Both the position numbers and the translations under genes were made by a program. The notes below the pieces were generated by a model. It did no database searches. It was given only the letters and a program-made list of their open reading frames with translations, and was not told the origin of the DNA. Below, in pieces: positions 17,882 to 26,314 of a DNA stretch of 64,000 bases; the stretch's first letter is position 1; each line of letters opens with the position of its first letter. Origin of the DNA: Roseospirillum parvum (GTDB taxonomy: Bacteria; Pseudomonadota; Alphaproteobacteria; Rhodospirillales; Rhodospirillaceae). The stretch spans positions 62,001 through 126,000 of the forward strand of contig NZ_FNCV01000008.1 in assembly GCF_900100455.1 (NCBI RefSeq), read 5' to 3'.

Positions 17882-18115
17882 TGGGGATGAAAGGCCCGGC
17901 CGGGCAACGAGTCGCCGGGTTTCGGGCAAAGCCGGGACAACCCCCGGGCCGACCCCGAGTCCTCCCCAGGCTCGGCGGGGGCTCTTTCGGTTATCCCCGG
18001 CTTGAAAACCCGGCGGGCCGATCCTCGGCTTGGCGGGATGAAAAACGGGCCCTTCGGCCAGACCGGGAGTTGTCCACCGGTTCGCCGGAGTCGTCCACAG
18101 GGAGCTGTTGATGCC

Positions 18116-18937
18116 ATGAAAACGCTGCACCTTCATCTGGTCTCCGACGCCAGCGGGGAAACCGTCAGCAGCCTGGCCCGGGCCTGTCTGGTGCAGTTCG
18201 AGGGCATCAACGTGATCCATCACCTGTGGTGGCTGGTGCGCACCAAGGGGCAGATCGAGCGGGTTGCCGAGGGGGTGCGCTCCAATCCCGGGGTGGTGCT
18301 CTATACGCTGGTCGATCCCGAGCTGCGCCGGCCCCTGGAGGTGGCCTGCGCCGAAACGCCCGGGGTGACCGGCATTCCGGTGCTCGACCCGATCATGCGT
18401 GCCCTGGGCGGTCATCTCGAGGTGCGGGCCAGCGAGAAGCCGGGCCGTCAGCACACCCTGGACGACAACTACTATGACCGCATCGACGCCATGCATTTCG
18501 CGATCGACCACGATGACGGCCAGTCGCTGGGCACCATCCATCAGGCCGATGTGATCCTGACCGGCGTTTCGCGGACCTCCAAGACGCCAACCTGCATGTA
18601 TCTGGCCAACCGGGGCATCCGGGCCGCCAACGTGCCGCTGGTGCCCGGCGTGCCGGCCCCGGAGGAGCTGAAAAAGGCCACCAAAAGTCTAATCGTCGGG
18701 CTGACCCGGGATTCGCGCAGCCTGGCCGACATCCGGCGCAATCGGCTGCGGGTGATGAACGAGCACCGCGACACCAGCTATGCCGACCCCGACCATGTGC
18801 GCGAGGAAATCCTCGCCGCCCGCCGGCTGTGCCAACAGAACGGCTGGAAGGTGATCGACGTCACCCGGCGCAGCATCGAGGAAGTGGCCGCCACCATCCT
18901 GCAGATGCTGCCGGCCCGCGACGGGGGCGGCGAATGA
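18116..18937 (+). CDS. ppsR: Putative pyruvate,phosphate dikinase regulatory protein (DUF299/PpsR kinase-pyrophosphorylase)
   Basis: A 273-residue bifunctional ADP-dependent kinase/Pi-dependent pyrophosphorylase of the DUF299 family. The N-terminus LHLHLVSDASGETVSSLARA and the P-loop GVSRTSKTPTCMYLANRG (from residue 150) are diagnostic. Family members switch PEP synthase or pyruvate phosphate dikinase on and off by threonine phosphorylation. ATG at 18116; its stop overlaps the maf ATG (ATGA). It is the homologue of RP001, the classic right-hand neighbour of the alphaproteobacterial origin. Confidence 0.95.
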   Translation: MKTLHLHLVSDASGETVSSLARACLVQFEGINVIHHLWWLVRTKGQIERVAEGVRSNPGVVLYTLVDPELRRPLEVACAETPGVTGIPVLDPIMRALGGHLEVRASEKPGRQHTLDDNYYDRIDAMHFAIDHDDGQSLGTIHQADVILTGVSRTSKTPTCMYLANRGIRAANVPLVPGVPAPEELKKATKSLIVGLTRDSRSLADIRRNRLRVMNEHRDTSYADPDHVREEILAARRLCQQNGWKVIDVTRRSIEEVAATILQMLPARDGGGE

Positions 18938-19527
18938 CCCGACCGCTGATCCTGGCCTCGGGCAGCGCCACCCGGCGCGCCATGCTGGCGGGGGTTGGGC
19001 TGGCGGTGGAGGTGGTTGCGCCGGGGGTCGACGAAGCGCCGATCAAGACGGCCGCGCGCCGCGACGGCTGCACCACCGCCGAGGCCGCCGCCCGACTGGC
19101 CGCCGCCAAGGCCGCCGCCGTCGCCGCCCGGCGCCCGGATGCCCTGGTCATCGCGGCCGATCAGATCCTCGACCTTGACGGCGAATGGCTCGACAAGCCG
19201 GCCGACCGGGCGGCGGCGCGGGCCCAGTTGCGGCGTCTGCGCGGCCGGACCCACAGGCTGGTCACGGCGGTCAGCCTGCACCAGGGGGCGGAGATCGTGT
19301 GGCGGCACACCGCCACCGCCGAGCTGGCCATGTGGGCCTTCGACGACGGGTTTCTGGAAGACTATCTCGATGCGGCGGGCGATCAGGTCAGCCAAAGTGT
19401 TGGCGGCTATCAGGTGGAAGGTCCCGGGGCCCGCCTCTTCGAGCGCATCAATGGCGACTGGTTCGCCATCCTCGGCCTGCCCCTGCTGCCGCTGCTCGGC
19501 GCCCTGCGGGCTCTTCAGATGCGCTGA
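18934..19527 (+). CDS. Maf-family nucleoside triphosphate pyrophosphatase
   Basis: A 197-residue Maf protein. The phosphate-binding loop ASGSATRRAML starts at residue 8, DEAPIK follows, ALVIAADQIL carries the catalytic Asp, and the C-terminal block is SVGGYQVEGPGARLFERINGDWFAILGLPL. Maf proteins hydrolyse modified or non-canonical NTPs; this sequence resembles the second paralogue often placed after ppsR near the origin. Translationally coupled to ppsR. Confidence 0.93.
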   Translation: MTRPLILASGSATRRAMLAGVGLAVEVVAPGVDEAPIKTAARRDGCTTAEAAARLAAAKAAAVAARRPDALVIAADQILDLDGEWLDKPADRAAARAQLRRLRGRTHRLVTAVSLHQGAEIVWRHTATAELAMWAFDDGFLEDYLDAAGDQVSQSVGGYQVEGPGARLFERINGDWFAILGLPLLPLLGALRALQMR

Positions 19528-20078
19528 CGTTTCAACAGCACGTAGAAGGCGCCGCTGCCGCCATCCTGGGGTTTGGCCTGGGAGAAGGACAGCACCAACC
19601 CGCGCAATCCCGGTTGGTTCAGCCAGCGCGGCAACTCGCCGCGCAGCACCCCCGGGGCATGGTTCGACCACGGCTGGTGCCGCACTTCGGGGTCGCGGCT
19701 GCCGCGCCCGGTGATGACCAGCACGCAGCGCTGGCCGGCGGCGTGCGCCGTGTGCAGATGGCGGACCAGGGCGCGATGGGCCCGCTCGCGGGTCATGCCG
19801 TGCAGGTCCAGCCGGCTGTCGATCTCCATCCGCCCCTTGGTGAAGCGCTCGGCGGTGCGCTTGTCGATCCCCGCCGTGTGCCCGGCGGCCAGCGGCACCG
19901 CGCCCCGGCCGCGCGGCGCCGTCGAGGGGTCGAGGCTGCGCGGCCGGCCGAGCGTGGGATGGTCGGGCGTGGCGTGGCGCCGCCGGTGCGGCTGGCCGAG
20001 CGGAATGACCTCGGCGGTCACCCGCTGCCACAGTTCAAGGTCCTCGGGGTCGGGCTCGGGGCGGCGGCGGCGCGACAT
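19515..20078 (-). CDS. Smr-domain protein
   Basis: A 187-residue protein whose C-terminal ~95 residues are an Smr domain: RLDLHGMTRERAHRALVRHL, VLVITGRGSRDP and GVLRGELPRWL. The small MutS-related domain is a nuclease fold linked to ribosome-collision or mRNA cleavage. The N-terminal half is Arg/Pro-rich and unstructured. Tail-to-tail overlap of 13 bases with maf. ATG at 20078; the lut gene upstream ends 9 bases before it. Confidence 0.9.
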   Translation of the reverse strand: MSRRRRPEPDPEDLELWQRVTAEVIPLGQPHRRRHATPDHPTLGRPRSLDPSTAPRGRGAVPLAAGHTAGIDKRTAERFTKGRMEIDSRLDLHGMTRERAHRALVRHLHTAHAAGQRCVLVITGRGSRDPEVRHQPWSNHAPGVLRGELPRWLNQPGLRGLVLSFSQAKPQDGGSGAFYVLLKRQRI

Positions 20079-20086
20079 GACGGGCC

Positions 20087-20746
20087 CTACCGGCTTTCGA
20101 CCAGCAGAATGTGCAGATGGCGCGGTCCGTGGGCACCCAACTGGATGGTCTGCTCAATGTCGCCGGTGCGCGACGGCCCGGCGACCAGATTGACGGTGCG
20201 CGGCCAACCGCCCGCATGATCCTGGCGCAGGCGCGCCCAGGCGTCCTCCAGGGTGGCGACCACGGCACTGGCGTCCAGCGCCACCAGATGGAAGTCGGGC
20301 AGGAAGTTGAGGCCGGTCGGCGTTTCCGGGCTCGAGGTCAACAACAGCGAGCCGGTCTCGGCGATGCCCAGGCGGGCCCGGGTCAGGGCGATCAGGTCGC
20401 CCGGCCCGGCGGTTCCCCGGCGCACCGTCAAAAGGCCATGGGCGGCCGCCGGATCAAGCGCCGGGTCGGGGGCCACGGCCAGCTCGCCGGGCAGGTTGCG
20501 GGCGGTCAGCCAGGCCGCCACCGCCGGCCCCAGAGCGTCCGGGCCGGCCACCCGCTCGACGCTGGCGGCGGCCGCCTCGGCGGCGGCGGTGAAGCGGGCG
20601 ATCAGATCGCCATCGCCCCGGGCGGCGGCCGGGATCAGCGGCGGCTCGACCGGCCAGACGGGGGCCGCCGCCGGGCCGGTGCGCGCCAGGCCGCGCCGCA
20701 CGGCGGCCAGCACGTTCTGGCGCTGGGGATCAGGCTTCGCGGTCAC
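20087..20746 (-). CDS. lutC: LUD-domain protein LutC
   Basis: A 219-residue LutC/YkgG-family protein, one of three components of the lactate-oxidising Lut complex. After KPDPQRQNVLAAVRRGLAR the LUD core is visible as ARLGIAETGSLLLTSSPETPTGLNFLPDFHLVAL, with GPSRTGDIEQTIQLGAHGPRHLHILLV at the end. The start is GTG at 20746, 17 bases inside the 3-prime end of the upstream membrane-protein gene. The upstream frame also reads open but contains only Arg/Pro-rich shadow sequence. Confidence 0.92.
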   Translation of the reverse strand: MTAKPDPQRQNVLAAVRRGLARTGPAAAPVWPVEPPLIPAAARGDGDLIARFTAAAEAAAASVERVAGPDALGPAVAAWLTARNLPGELAVAPDPALDPAAAHGLLTVRRGTAGPGDLIALTRARLGIAETGSLLLTSSPETPTGLNFLPDFHLVALDASAVVATLEDAWARLRQDHAGGWPRTVNLVAGPSRTGDIEQTIQLGAHGPRHLHILLVESR

Positions 20747-21338
20747 GGATGGTCTCGGTCTTGGGGGCAGAGGGCGGGCGCGGCGGGGCGTCGCTGGCCC
20801 GGGTGCGCGGCGGCGGGGTCGGCTTGGGCTCCTCGTAGGGCGCGCTGTCGCGCGGCGGGGTGCCGACAAAGCGCGGCATGGTCCGCTGCGGCACGCCGAA
20901 CTTGGCGAAGCGCGCCCAGTCGCCGGTCGGCGCGGCGACCCCGGCATTGGGCCGGCCCTTCAGGTTCATGGCGATGCCGCCCACCGCCCACAGCCGCTTC
21001 AGGCCTTCCGGCGAGTTCATCGCCTGGGCGATGGCCCGCTGGCGCAGCCGATGGGCCAGCCACGGGCGGATCAGGAAGACAAAGACCAGGCTGTTGAAGA
21101 TCAGCACCATGGTTCCGGCGGCCAGCCCCACGGCGAACAGCACCAGCAGCGCGATGGCCAGCAGAAGGACCAGCGGCGCGGCATTCTCCTGCACGCTGTA
21201 GACCGGCGAGCCGGCCCGGTTGAGGTGGTTGTAGTCGGCGTGGACCTCCAGGTGACCGTCGGTCCACGCCTCGGACAGGCGCAGATGAAGCTTGCGCTCC
21301 TCCGGCGTGACGTGGGGATAGGGTGGGGAGGTGGCCAT
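20730..21338 (-). CDS. Membrane protein of unknown function between lutB and lutC
   Basis: A 202-residue protein not assigned to a family with confidence. It has a polar N-terminus (residues 1-50, including TPEERKLHLRLSEAWTDGHLE), two adjacent transmembrane helices at about 55-75 and 77-94, and a cytoplasmic tail that is Pro/Arg-rich over the last 40 residues. It overlaps lutC by 17 bases, so it is co-expressed with it. A scaffold or anchoring role for the Lut complex is conceivable from position alone. ATG at 21338 has GGGGAGG upstream. Confidence 0.75.
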   Translation of the reverse strand: MATSPPYPHVTPEERKLHLRLSEAWTDGHLEVHADYNHLNRAGSPVYSVQENAAPLVLLLAIALLVLFAVGLAAGTMVLIFNSLVFVFLIRPWLAHRLRQRAIAQAMNSPEGLKRLWAVGGIAMNLKGRPNAGVAAPTGDWARFAKFGVPQRTMPRFVGTPPRDSAPYEEPKPTPPPRTRASDAPPRPPSAPKTETIRDREA

Positions 21339-21352
21339 GGTGGATTTGATCC

Positions 21353-21411
21353 TTAGAGCAAATCCCGAGCGATCCGGGACGGATCGCGACGACGATTTGC
21401 GGTAATATCAA
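21353..21411. repeat. Nested palindromic repeat, copy 1
   Basis: The 59-base sequence beginning ttagagcaaatccc and ending aatatcaa contains two nested inverted repeats (gcaaatc/gatttgc and gcgatccg/cggatcgc). An almost identical copy lies at 52724-52782. It occupies the start region upstream of the small membrane-protein gene. Confidence 0.92.
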
Positions 21412-21415
21412 CAGA

Positions 21416-21459
21416 TTAGCGCATGTTGCGTGATTCATAAAGCACGCAACATGCGCTAA
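21416..21459 (-). terminator. Large perfect hairpin after lutB
   Basis: A perfect 17-base inverted repeat (ttagcgcatgttgcgtg, 21416-21432, and its complement at 21443-21459) around a 10-base loop begins 2 bases after the lutB stop codon. It probably ends or attenuates the lutAB transcript before the membrane-protein/lutC pair. There is no T-run, so an intrinsic terminator is not certain; an mRNA-stabilising hairpin is possible. Confidence 0.55.
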
Positions 21460-21461
21460 GC

Positions 21462-22883
21462 TCAGGGCCGGCGGGCGCCGCGCCGGTAGCGGGCCTGGAA
21501 GGTGTCGCCCTCCGGGGCGGGCAGGTCGCGGCTTTTCGTCCAGCCGCCGGCCAGGGGCAGCCGGGCGAAGCCGCCCCGGCGCCGGCCGAGCCGCCCCAGG
21601 GCAACGGCGGCCAACCGGTTCAGCGGGTGATATAGGCGCGGCCGGGCGGCCAGCCAGCCCCAGGCGGCCAGACCGCGGCGCATCGCCGGCGGGCTCAGCC
21701 GTTGGTCGTGCGCCCGGGCCCGCCACTGGCGCAAGAGGCCGGGCAGCGGGATGCGCATCGGGCAGACCGCCTCGCAGCGGCCGCACAGGGTCGAGGCCTC
21801 GGGCAGCGGGGCGGCCTTGTCGATGCCGATCAGGGCCGGGGTCAGCACGCTGCCCATGGGTCCGGGATAGACCCAGCCATAGGCATGGCCGCCCACCGCG
21901 CCATAGACCGGACAATGGTTCATGCAGGCGGCGCAGCGGATACAGCGCAACATCTCGCGAAAGCCGTTGCCCAGCATCTCCGAACGCCCGTTGTCGAGCA
22001 GGATGACATGGAACGCCTGTGGCCCGTCGGCATCCTCCGGGCGGCGCGGACCAAGGGAAAAACTGGTGTAGCTGGAGGCCGTCTGCCCGGTCGCCGAGCG
22101 GGCCAGAAGGCGCAGGATCAGGCTGGCGTCGTCCAGCGTCGGCACCACCTTTTCCAGGCTGGCCAGCACGATGTGGACGCGCGGCAGAAGCTGGGTCAGA
22201 TCGCCGTTGCCCTCGTTGGTGACGATCACCGTGGCCCCGGTCTCGGCGATCAGAAGGTTGGCCCCGGTGATGCCCACGTCGGCGGCGGTGAAGTCGTGGC
22301 GCAACACGGCCCGGGCCTCGTCGAGCAGGGCGCGCGGGGTGTCCAGCTCCCGTGCCGGGTCGAGGTCGCCGTGGGCGGCGCGGAAGGCGTCGGCCACCTG
22401 GGCCTTGGAGACATGGATGGCCGGGGCGATGATGTGGCTCGGCGGCTCGCGGCGAAGCTGGATGATGTACTCGCCAAGGTCGGTCTCCACCGGGCGCATG
22501 CCGGCGTCCTCCAGGGCCTCGTTCAGGCCCACTTCCTCGGCGATCATCGACTTGCCCTTGGTCACCGTGTGCGCCCCGTGGGCCCGGCAAATCTCCAGCA
22601 CCTGTTGGCGGGCGGCCTCGGCATCGGTCGCCCAGTGGACGGTGCCGCCAGCCGCTTCCACCTTGTCGGCGAAGCTCTCCAGGTAGTGGTCCAGATGATC
22701 CAGGGTGTGGTTCTTCATGGCCACCGCGCGGTCGCGCAGGGCGTCGAACTCGGGCAGGGCGTCGACGGCGGCGGCCCGCTTCTGGCGGAAGCCGGTCTTC
22801 ATGGTGCCGAGCGCCCGGACCAGCTCGGGATTGTCCAGGGCGGCCCGGCTGTTGGCCCGGAAGGTGGCGCTGCGCGGGATCAT
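21462..22883 (-). CDS. lutB: Lactate utilisation iron-sulfur protein LutB
   Basis: A 473-residue protein with an N-terminal LUD domain (AAAVDALPEFDALRDRAVAMKNHTL, TKGKSMIAEEVGLNEALE, GANLLIAETGATVIVTNEGNGD) and two C-terminal 4Fe-4S ferredoxin motifs, CIRCAACMNHCPVYG and CGRCEAVCPM. LutB works with LutA and LutC to oxidise L-lactate to pyruvate. ATG at 22883 overlaps the lutA stop (ATGA) and gives MIPRSATFRANSRAALDN, the family N-terminus. Confidence 0.95.
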   Translation of the reverse strand: MIPRSATFRANSRAALDNPELVRALGTMKTGFRQKRAAAVDALPEFDALRDRAVAMKNHTLDHLDHYLESFADKVEAAGGTVHWATDAEAARQQVLEICRAHGAHTVTKGKSMIAEEVGLNEALEDAGMRPVETDLGEYIIQLRREPPSHIIAPAIHVSKAQVADAFRAAHGDLDPARELDTPRALLDEARAVLRHDFTAADVGITGANLLIAETGATVIVTNEGNGDLTQLLPRVHIVLASLEKVVPTLDDASLILRLLARSATGQTASSYTSFSLGPRRPEDADGPQAFHVILLDNGRSEMLGNGFREMLRCIRCAACMNHCPVYGAVGGHAYGWVYPGPMGSVLTPALIGIDKAAPLPEASTLCGRCEAVCPMRIPLPGLLRQWRARAHDQRLSPPAMRRGLAAWGWLAARPRLYHPLNRLAAVALGRLGRRRGGFARLPLAGGWTKSRDLPAPEGDTFQARYRRGARRP

Positions 22884-23662
22884 CGGCCGGCTCCTTCTCC
22901 TGGCGCGCCGATCGGCGGCACATGACGCGCCCCGGCCAGCACCTCGGCCACGTGGCGCACCTCCATCGGCCGACCGCCCCGGCGCCTGAGCCGCCCGGCG
23001 ATGTTCAGAAGGCAACCCAGATCGCCGCCCAGCACCAGATCGGCCCCGGTGGCCTCAAGATCACTCGCCTTGGCCTCGACCATGCGCGTCGACACCTCCG
23101 GATACTTCACGGCAAAGGTGCCGCCGAAGCCGCAACACTCCTCGGGCTCGGCGGCATCGAGCACCGTCAACCCCTCGACCGCGGCCAGCAGGCGGCGCGG
23201 CTGCGCCTTGATGCCCAACTCGCGCAGGCCGGCACAGGAATCGTGATAGACCGCCACCCCGGGCCACGCCATCCCCGCCGGCACATGGTCCAGCACATCG
23301 GCCAGAAAACAGGTCAGCTCGTGGGTTTTGCCAGCCAGCGCCCGGGCCGGTTCGGCCAGCGCCGGATCGTCGGCCAGCAGCACCGGATACCGATGGCGCA
23401 GCGTCGAGGCACAGGACCCGGACGGCGCCACCACATAATCACAGTCCTCGAAAGCCCGGATCAGACCCCGCGCCACCGCCCGCGCCGTCGCCACATCGCC
23501 GCTGTTGTCGGCCGGCTGACCGCAACAGGTCTGCCCCTCAGGCACCACCACGGAACACCCCGCCGCCTCCAACACCTGAAGCGCCGACAAGCCAACGGAT
23601 GGACGAAAGGTGTCCACCAGACAGGTCACGAACAATCCCACCCGAGGCACACTTTCAGCCAC
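22880..23662 (-). CDS. lutA: Lactate utilisation protein LutA (CCG-domain)
   Basis: A 260-residue protein with two cysteine-rich CCG domains, GQTCCGQPADNSGD near residue 43 and EECCGFGGTFAVKYPE near 172, the sites for iron-sulfur or disulfide chemistry in the LutA/GlpC-like family. The N-terminus is VGLFVTCLVDTFRPSVG. Start GTG at 23662. First gene of the lut unit; a repeat array of over 800 bases lies upstream. Confidence 0.95.
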   Translation of the reverse strand: MAESVPRVGLFVTCLVDTFRPSVGLSALQVLEAAGCSVVVPEGQTCCGQPADNSGDVATARAVARGLIRAFEDCDYVVAPSGSCASTLRHRYPVLLADDPALAEPARALAGKTHELTCFLADVLDHVPAGMAWPGVAVYHDSCAGLRELGIKAQPRRLLAAVEGLTVLDAAEPEECCGFGGTFAVKYPEVSTRMVEAKASDLEATGADLVLGGDLGCLLNIAGRLRRRGGRPMEVRHVAEVLAGARHVPPIGAPGEGAGR

Positions 23663-23735
23663 GTATTGAAGACCCTTATGCGAGGAAGCAGAAACCGCAC
23701 CTTAATGTGACAGCCCACCGGAAGAGCGACAAGCG

Positions 23736-24531
23736 CAAAGGGGCGCTGCCCCTTTGAACCCCGCCGGGGGACACGGGGTGTCCCCCGGACCCCCGCCATG
23801 TCGTTGGTGCTCTGAAGTGGCGGCGGTGTGCATTGTTCTGGTTGTTTAAGCAGGCCAGCTTGCTGGCCTGCAACCAAACACCAATCGTGTTCGGCGCTGT
23901 CCCTTGGTTCTGCTCCCACGAACTGGCGGGGTCCGGGGAGGCCCGGCCTCCCCGGTGGGGGTTTGGGGTGGTTTGGTTTTGCGCAAACCGTCGTCGGGAA
24001 CCTTCGGTCCCCTCGGGGCTTGCGCGGCCCCCAACATGCCGGCATCGGTGGAGGCTCTGAGGTGGCAGCGGTGTAAGTCATTCTGGTTGTTTAAGCAGGC
24101 CAGCTTTGCTGGCCTGCAACCAAACACCGATTGTGTTCAGCGCTGTCCCTTGGTCCTGCCCCCATGAAATGGCGGGGTCCGGGGAGGCCCAGCCTCCCCG
24201 GTGGGGGTTTGGGGTGGTTTGGTTTTGCGCAAACCGTCGTCGGGAACCTTCGGTCCCCTCGGGGCTTGCGCGGCCCCCAACATGCCGGCATCGGTGGAGG
24301 CTCTGAGGTGGCAGCGGTGTAAGTCATTCTGGTTGTTTAAGCAGGCCAGCTTTGCTGGCCTGCAACCAAACACCGATTGTGTTCAGCGCTGTCCCTTGGT
24401 CCTGCCCCCATGAAATGGCGGGGTCCGGGGAGGCCCAGCCTCCCCGGTGGGGGTTTGGGGTGGTTTGGTTTTGCGCAAACCGTCGTCGGGAACCTTCGGT
24501 CCTCTCGGGGTTTGCGCGGCCCCCAACGGGG
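23736..24531. repeat. Modular palindromic element D with tandem array of 246-bp units
   Basis: Two hairpins (23736-23756, caaaggggc arms; 23764-23788, ccgggggaca arms) lead into three head-to-tail copies of a ~246-base unit: 23836-24080, 24081-24326 and a truncated 24327-24531. The 39 bases before the first unit resemble the end of a unit. Units 2 and 3 are almost identical; unit 1 differs by scattered changes. Each unit has a caggccagc/gctggcctg hairpin, a ccggggaggc/gcctccccgg hairpin and gcgcaaaccg. Short open frames recur in each unit but lack ribosome sites and family resemblance. No gene is seen in 23663-24531. Confidence 0.95.
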
Positions 24532-25662
24532 TCATCTCAGCAGTCGCGGCAGCACGTGGTCGAGCAGCAGGCGGCCTTGGTCGGTGGTTTGCAGGTGGTT
24601 TGGGGTGTCGGCCAGCAATCCTTCGGCCACCAAGGATTGTTTCGCCTGTGGATCAATAATCGCGGGGTCGGGCAGGGCGGCCAGGGGCAGGCCCTGGGCG
24701 AGGCGCAGGCCCATCATCAGGCGTTCTTCTGAGTCTTCCTGGCGGCTGAGGATGGTGTGATCGGTGGTGGCGCCTTCTTCAAGGGCGGTGGCCAGCCAGG
24801 TGGCGGGGTCGCGATGCTGGCCGAGGGCGTGGCGCTGGTCCTCCAGGGTCAGGCGGCCGTGGGCGCCGGGGCCGAGGCCGAGCCAGTCGCCGCCCTGCCA
24901 GTAGAGCAGGTTGTGGCGGCTGGCGGCGCCGGGGCGGGCGAAGTTGGAGATTTCGTAGAGCGGCAGGCCGGCGTCGCGGCAGCGGGCGACGGTCTGGATG
25001 TAGAGCTGGTCGGCGTCGTCGGGCAGGGCGGGATTGGCGGCGTGGAGGGCCGTGCCCGGTTCCAGGGTGAGTTGGTAGAGGCTGATGTGCTCGGCCCCGG
25101 TGTCGGCGATCAGGGCGAACAGGCGGTCCAGTTCGTCGGCCAGGGTGGCGGCGGTCTGGCCGGGTCGGGCGATCATCAGGTCGAGCGACAGGCGCGGGAA
25201 GAGGTGGGCGGCCTGGCGGGCGGCGGCGATCCCCTGGGCGCTGTCGTGGATGCGGCCCAGCGCCTTCAGTGCCGCATCATCCAGTGCCTGAAGGCCGAGC
25301 GACAAGCGGTTGATCCCGCTGGCGGCAAAGCCCTTGAGGTTGGCGGTATCGACGGTGCCGGGATTGGCTTCCAGGGTGATTTCGCAGTCATCGGCCAGGG
25401 GCCACAGGCGGGCCGCGTGGTCGAGCAGGCGGCCGACCAGGGCGGGCGGCATCAGCGACGGGGTGCCGCCGCCGAGGAAAATGCTGCCCAGGGTCCGCCC
25501 GCCGGTCAGGGCGGCGGCGCGGTTCATCTCGGCCACGTAGGCCCGGGCCCACTGGTCGGGGTCGGGGGCGGCGGGGCCGAGGGGGTGGCTGTTGAAGTCA
25601 CAGTAGGGGCACTTGGCCCGGCAGAAGGGCCAGTGCAGATAGAGCCCGAAACCGCCGGGCAT
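24532..25662 (-). CDS. hemW: Radical SAM heme chaperone HemW
   Basis: A 376-residue HemN-like radical-SAM protein. Cluster ligands are Cys14, Cys18 and Cys21 in FCRAKCPYCDFNSH; FLGGGTPSLM, EANPGTVD and RLSLGLQALDD follow, then the C-terminal HemN region with LGLGPGAHGRL. HemW delivers heme to respiratory enzymes and lacks coproporphyrinogen oxidase activity; the short N-terminus before the cluster fits HemW rather than HemN. It ends at the border of the repeat array. ATG at 25662, 5 bases after the rdgB stop. Confidence 0.94.
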   Translation of the reverse strand: MPGGFGLYLHWPFCRAKCPYCDFNSHPLGPAAPDPDQWARAYVAEMNRAAALTGGRTLGSIFLGGGTPSLMPPALVGRLLDHAARLWPLADDCEITLEANPGTVDTANLKGFAASGINRLSLGLQALDDAALKALGRIHDSAQGIAAARQAAHLFPRLSLDLMIARPGQTAATLADELDRLFALIADTGAEHISLYQLTLEPGTALHAANPALPDDADQLYIQTVARCRDAGLPLYEISNFARPGAASRHNLLYWQGGDWLGLGPGAHGRLTLEDQRHALGQHRDPATWLATALEEGATTDHTILSRQEDSEERLMMGLRLAQGLPLAALPDPAIIDPQAKQSLVAEGLLADTPNHLQTTDQGRLLLDHVLPRLLR

Positions 25663-25667
25663 GGGGC

Positions 25668-26285
25668 TCAGCCCGCGAAACAGGCGGCGGTGAGGCGGCG
25701 GAAGGCCTGGGCCCGGTGGCTCATGGCGTGCTTGGCGGCGGGGTCCATCTCGCCGAAGGTGATGGCGTGGCCGGTGGGTTGGAAGATGGGATCGTAGCCG
25801 AAGCCCTGGTCGCCGCGCGGCGGGAAGACCAGGGTGCCTTCCACGGTGCCCTCGAACGCTTCCACGTGGCCGTCGGGCCAGGCCAGGGCCAGGGCGCAGA
25901 CGAAGCGGGCGGTGAAGGGGGCCTCGGCGGCGCGGGCTTCCAGCTCCTGGCGCACCTTGTCCATGGCCAGGGCGAAGTCCTTGTCCGGCCCGGCCCAGCG
26001 GGCGGAATAGAGGCCGGGGGCGCCCTCCAGGGCATCGACGGCGAGGCCGGAATCATCGGCCAGGGCGGGATGGCCGGCGGCGGTGGCGGCCCGCGCCTTG
26101 AGCACGGCGTTGGCGATGAAGGTGTCGCCGGTTTCCTCGGGCTCGGGCAGGTTCAATTCGCCAGCGGAACGAACCGTCTCGACGCGGCCTTTCAGCAGCT
26201 CGGCGATCTCGCGCACCTTGCCGGGGTTGTGGCTGGCGACGACCAGGGTGGTCTCGCGGAAGGGGCGGTGCGCAGGAGTCTGCAT
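25668..26285 (-). CDS. rdgB: XTP/dITP diphosphatase (RdgB/HAM1)
   Basis: A 205-residue house-cleaning nucleotide pyrophosphatase removing dITP and XTP. Motifs: [18 protein letters not shown] at the N-terminus, [25 protein letters not shown], and [10 protein letters not shown] before SHRAQAF. ATG at 26285 gives the family N-terminus; the reading frame stays open upstream but runs antisense-like through hslU. Lies between hslU and hemW on the same strand. Confidence 0.95.
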   Translation of the reverse strand: MQTPAHRPFRETTLVVASHNPGKVREIAELLKGRVETVRSAGELNLPEPEETGDTFIANAVLKARAATAAGHPALADDSGLAVDALEGAPGLYSARWAGPDKDFALAMDKVRQELEARAAEAPFTARFVCALALAWPDGHVEAFEGTVEGTLVFPPRGDQGFGYDPIFQPTGHAITFGEMDPAAKHAMSHRAQAFRRLTAACFAG

Positions 26286-26314
26286 GGTGGACGTCGCCCT
26301 GGTGCGGCGTTGCC

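Larger units (their letters stand above)
17695..18115. other. Putative chromosomal replication origin (oriC)
   Basis: A 421-base gap without a credible gene between the divergent hemE and ppsR (DUF299) genes, the same pair that flanks the origin in Caulobacter crescentus and Rickettsia. It holds one perfect DnaA box (TGTGGATAA, 17795-17803), a one-mismatch box (TGTGGATCA, 17873-17881), weaker candidates at 17991-17999, 18070-18078 and 18091-18099, an AT-rich stretch at about 17740-17785 beside the perfect box, and four GANTC sites (17808, 17909, 17957, 18088) of the kind methylated by CcrM. Origin function is inferred from position and motifs. Confidence 0.8.

Noticed and set aside
17697-18111. 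Open frames in the hemE-ppsR gap
   Set aside because: No start signal or conserved protein pattern; the gap carries DnaA boxes and is better explained as the origin.
23797-24531. Regular repeats considered as a CRISPR array
   Set aside because: Units are ~246 bases with full-length similarity and no unique spacers; no cas gene is near.
23904-24659. Repeated short open frames within the 246-bp units
   Set aside because: They recur because the DNA repeats, lack ribosome sites, and their products are low-complexity without family resemblance.
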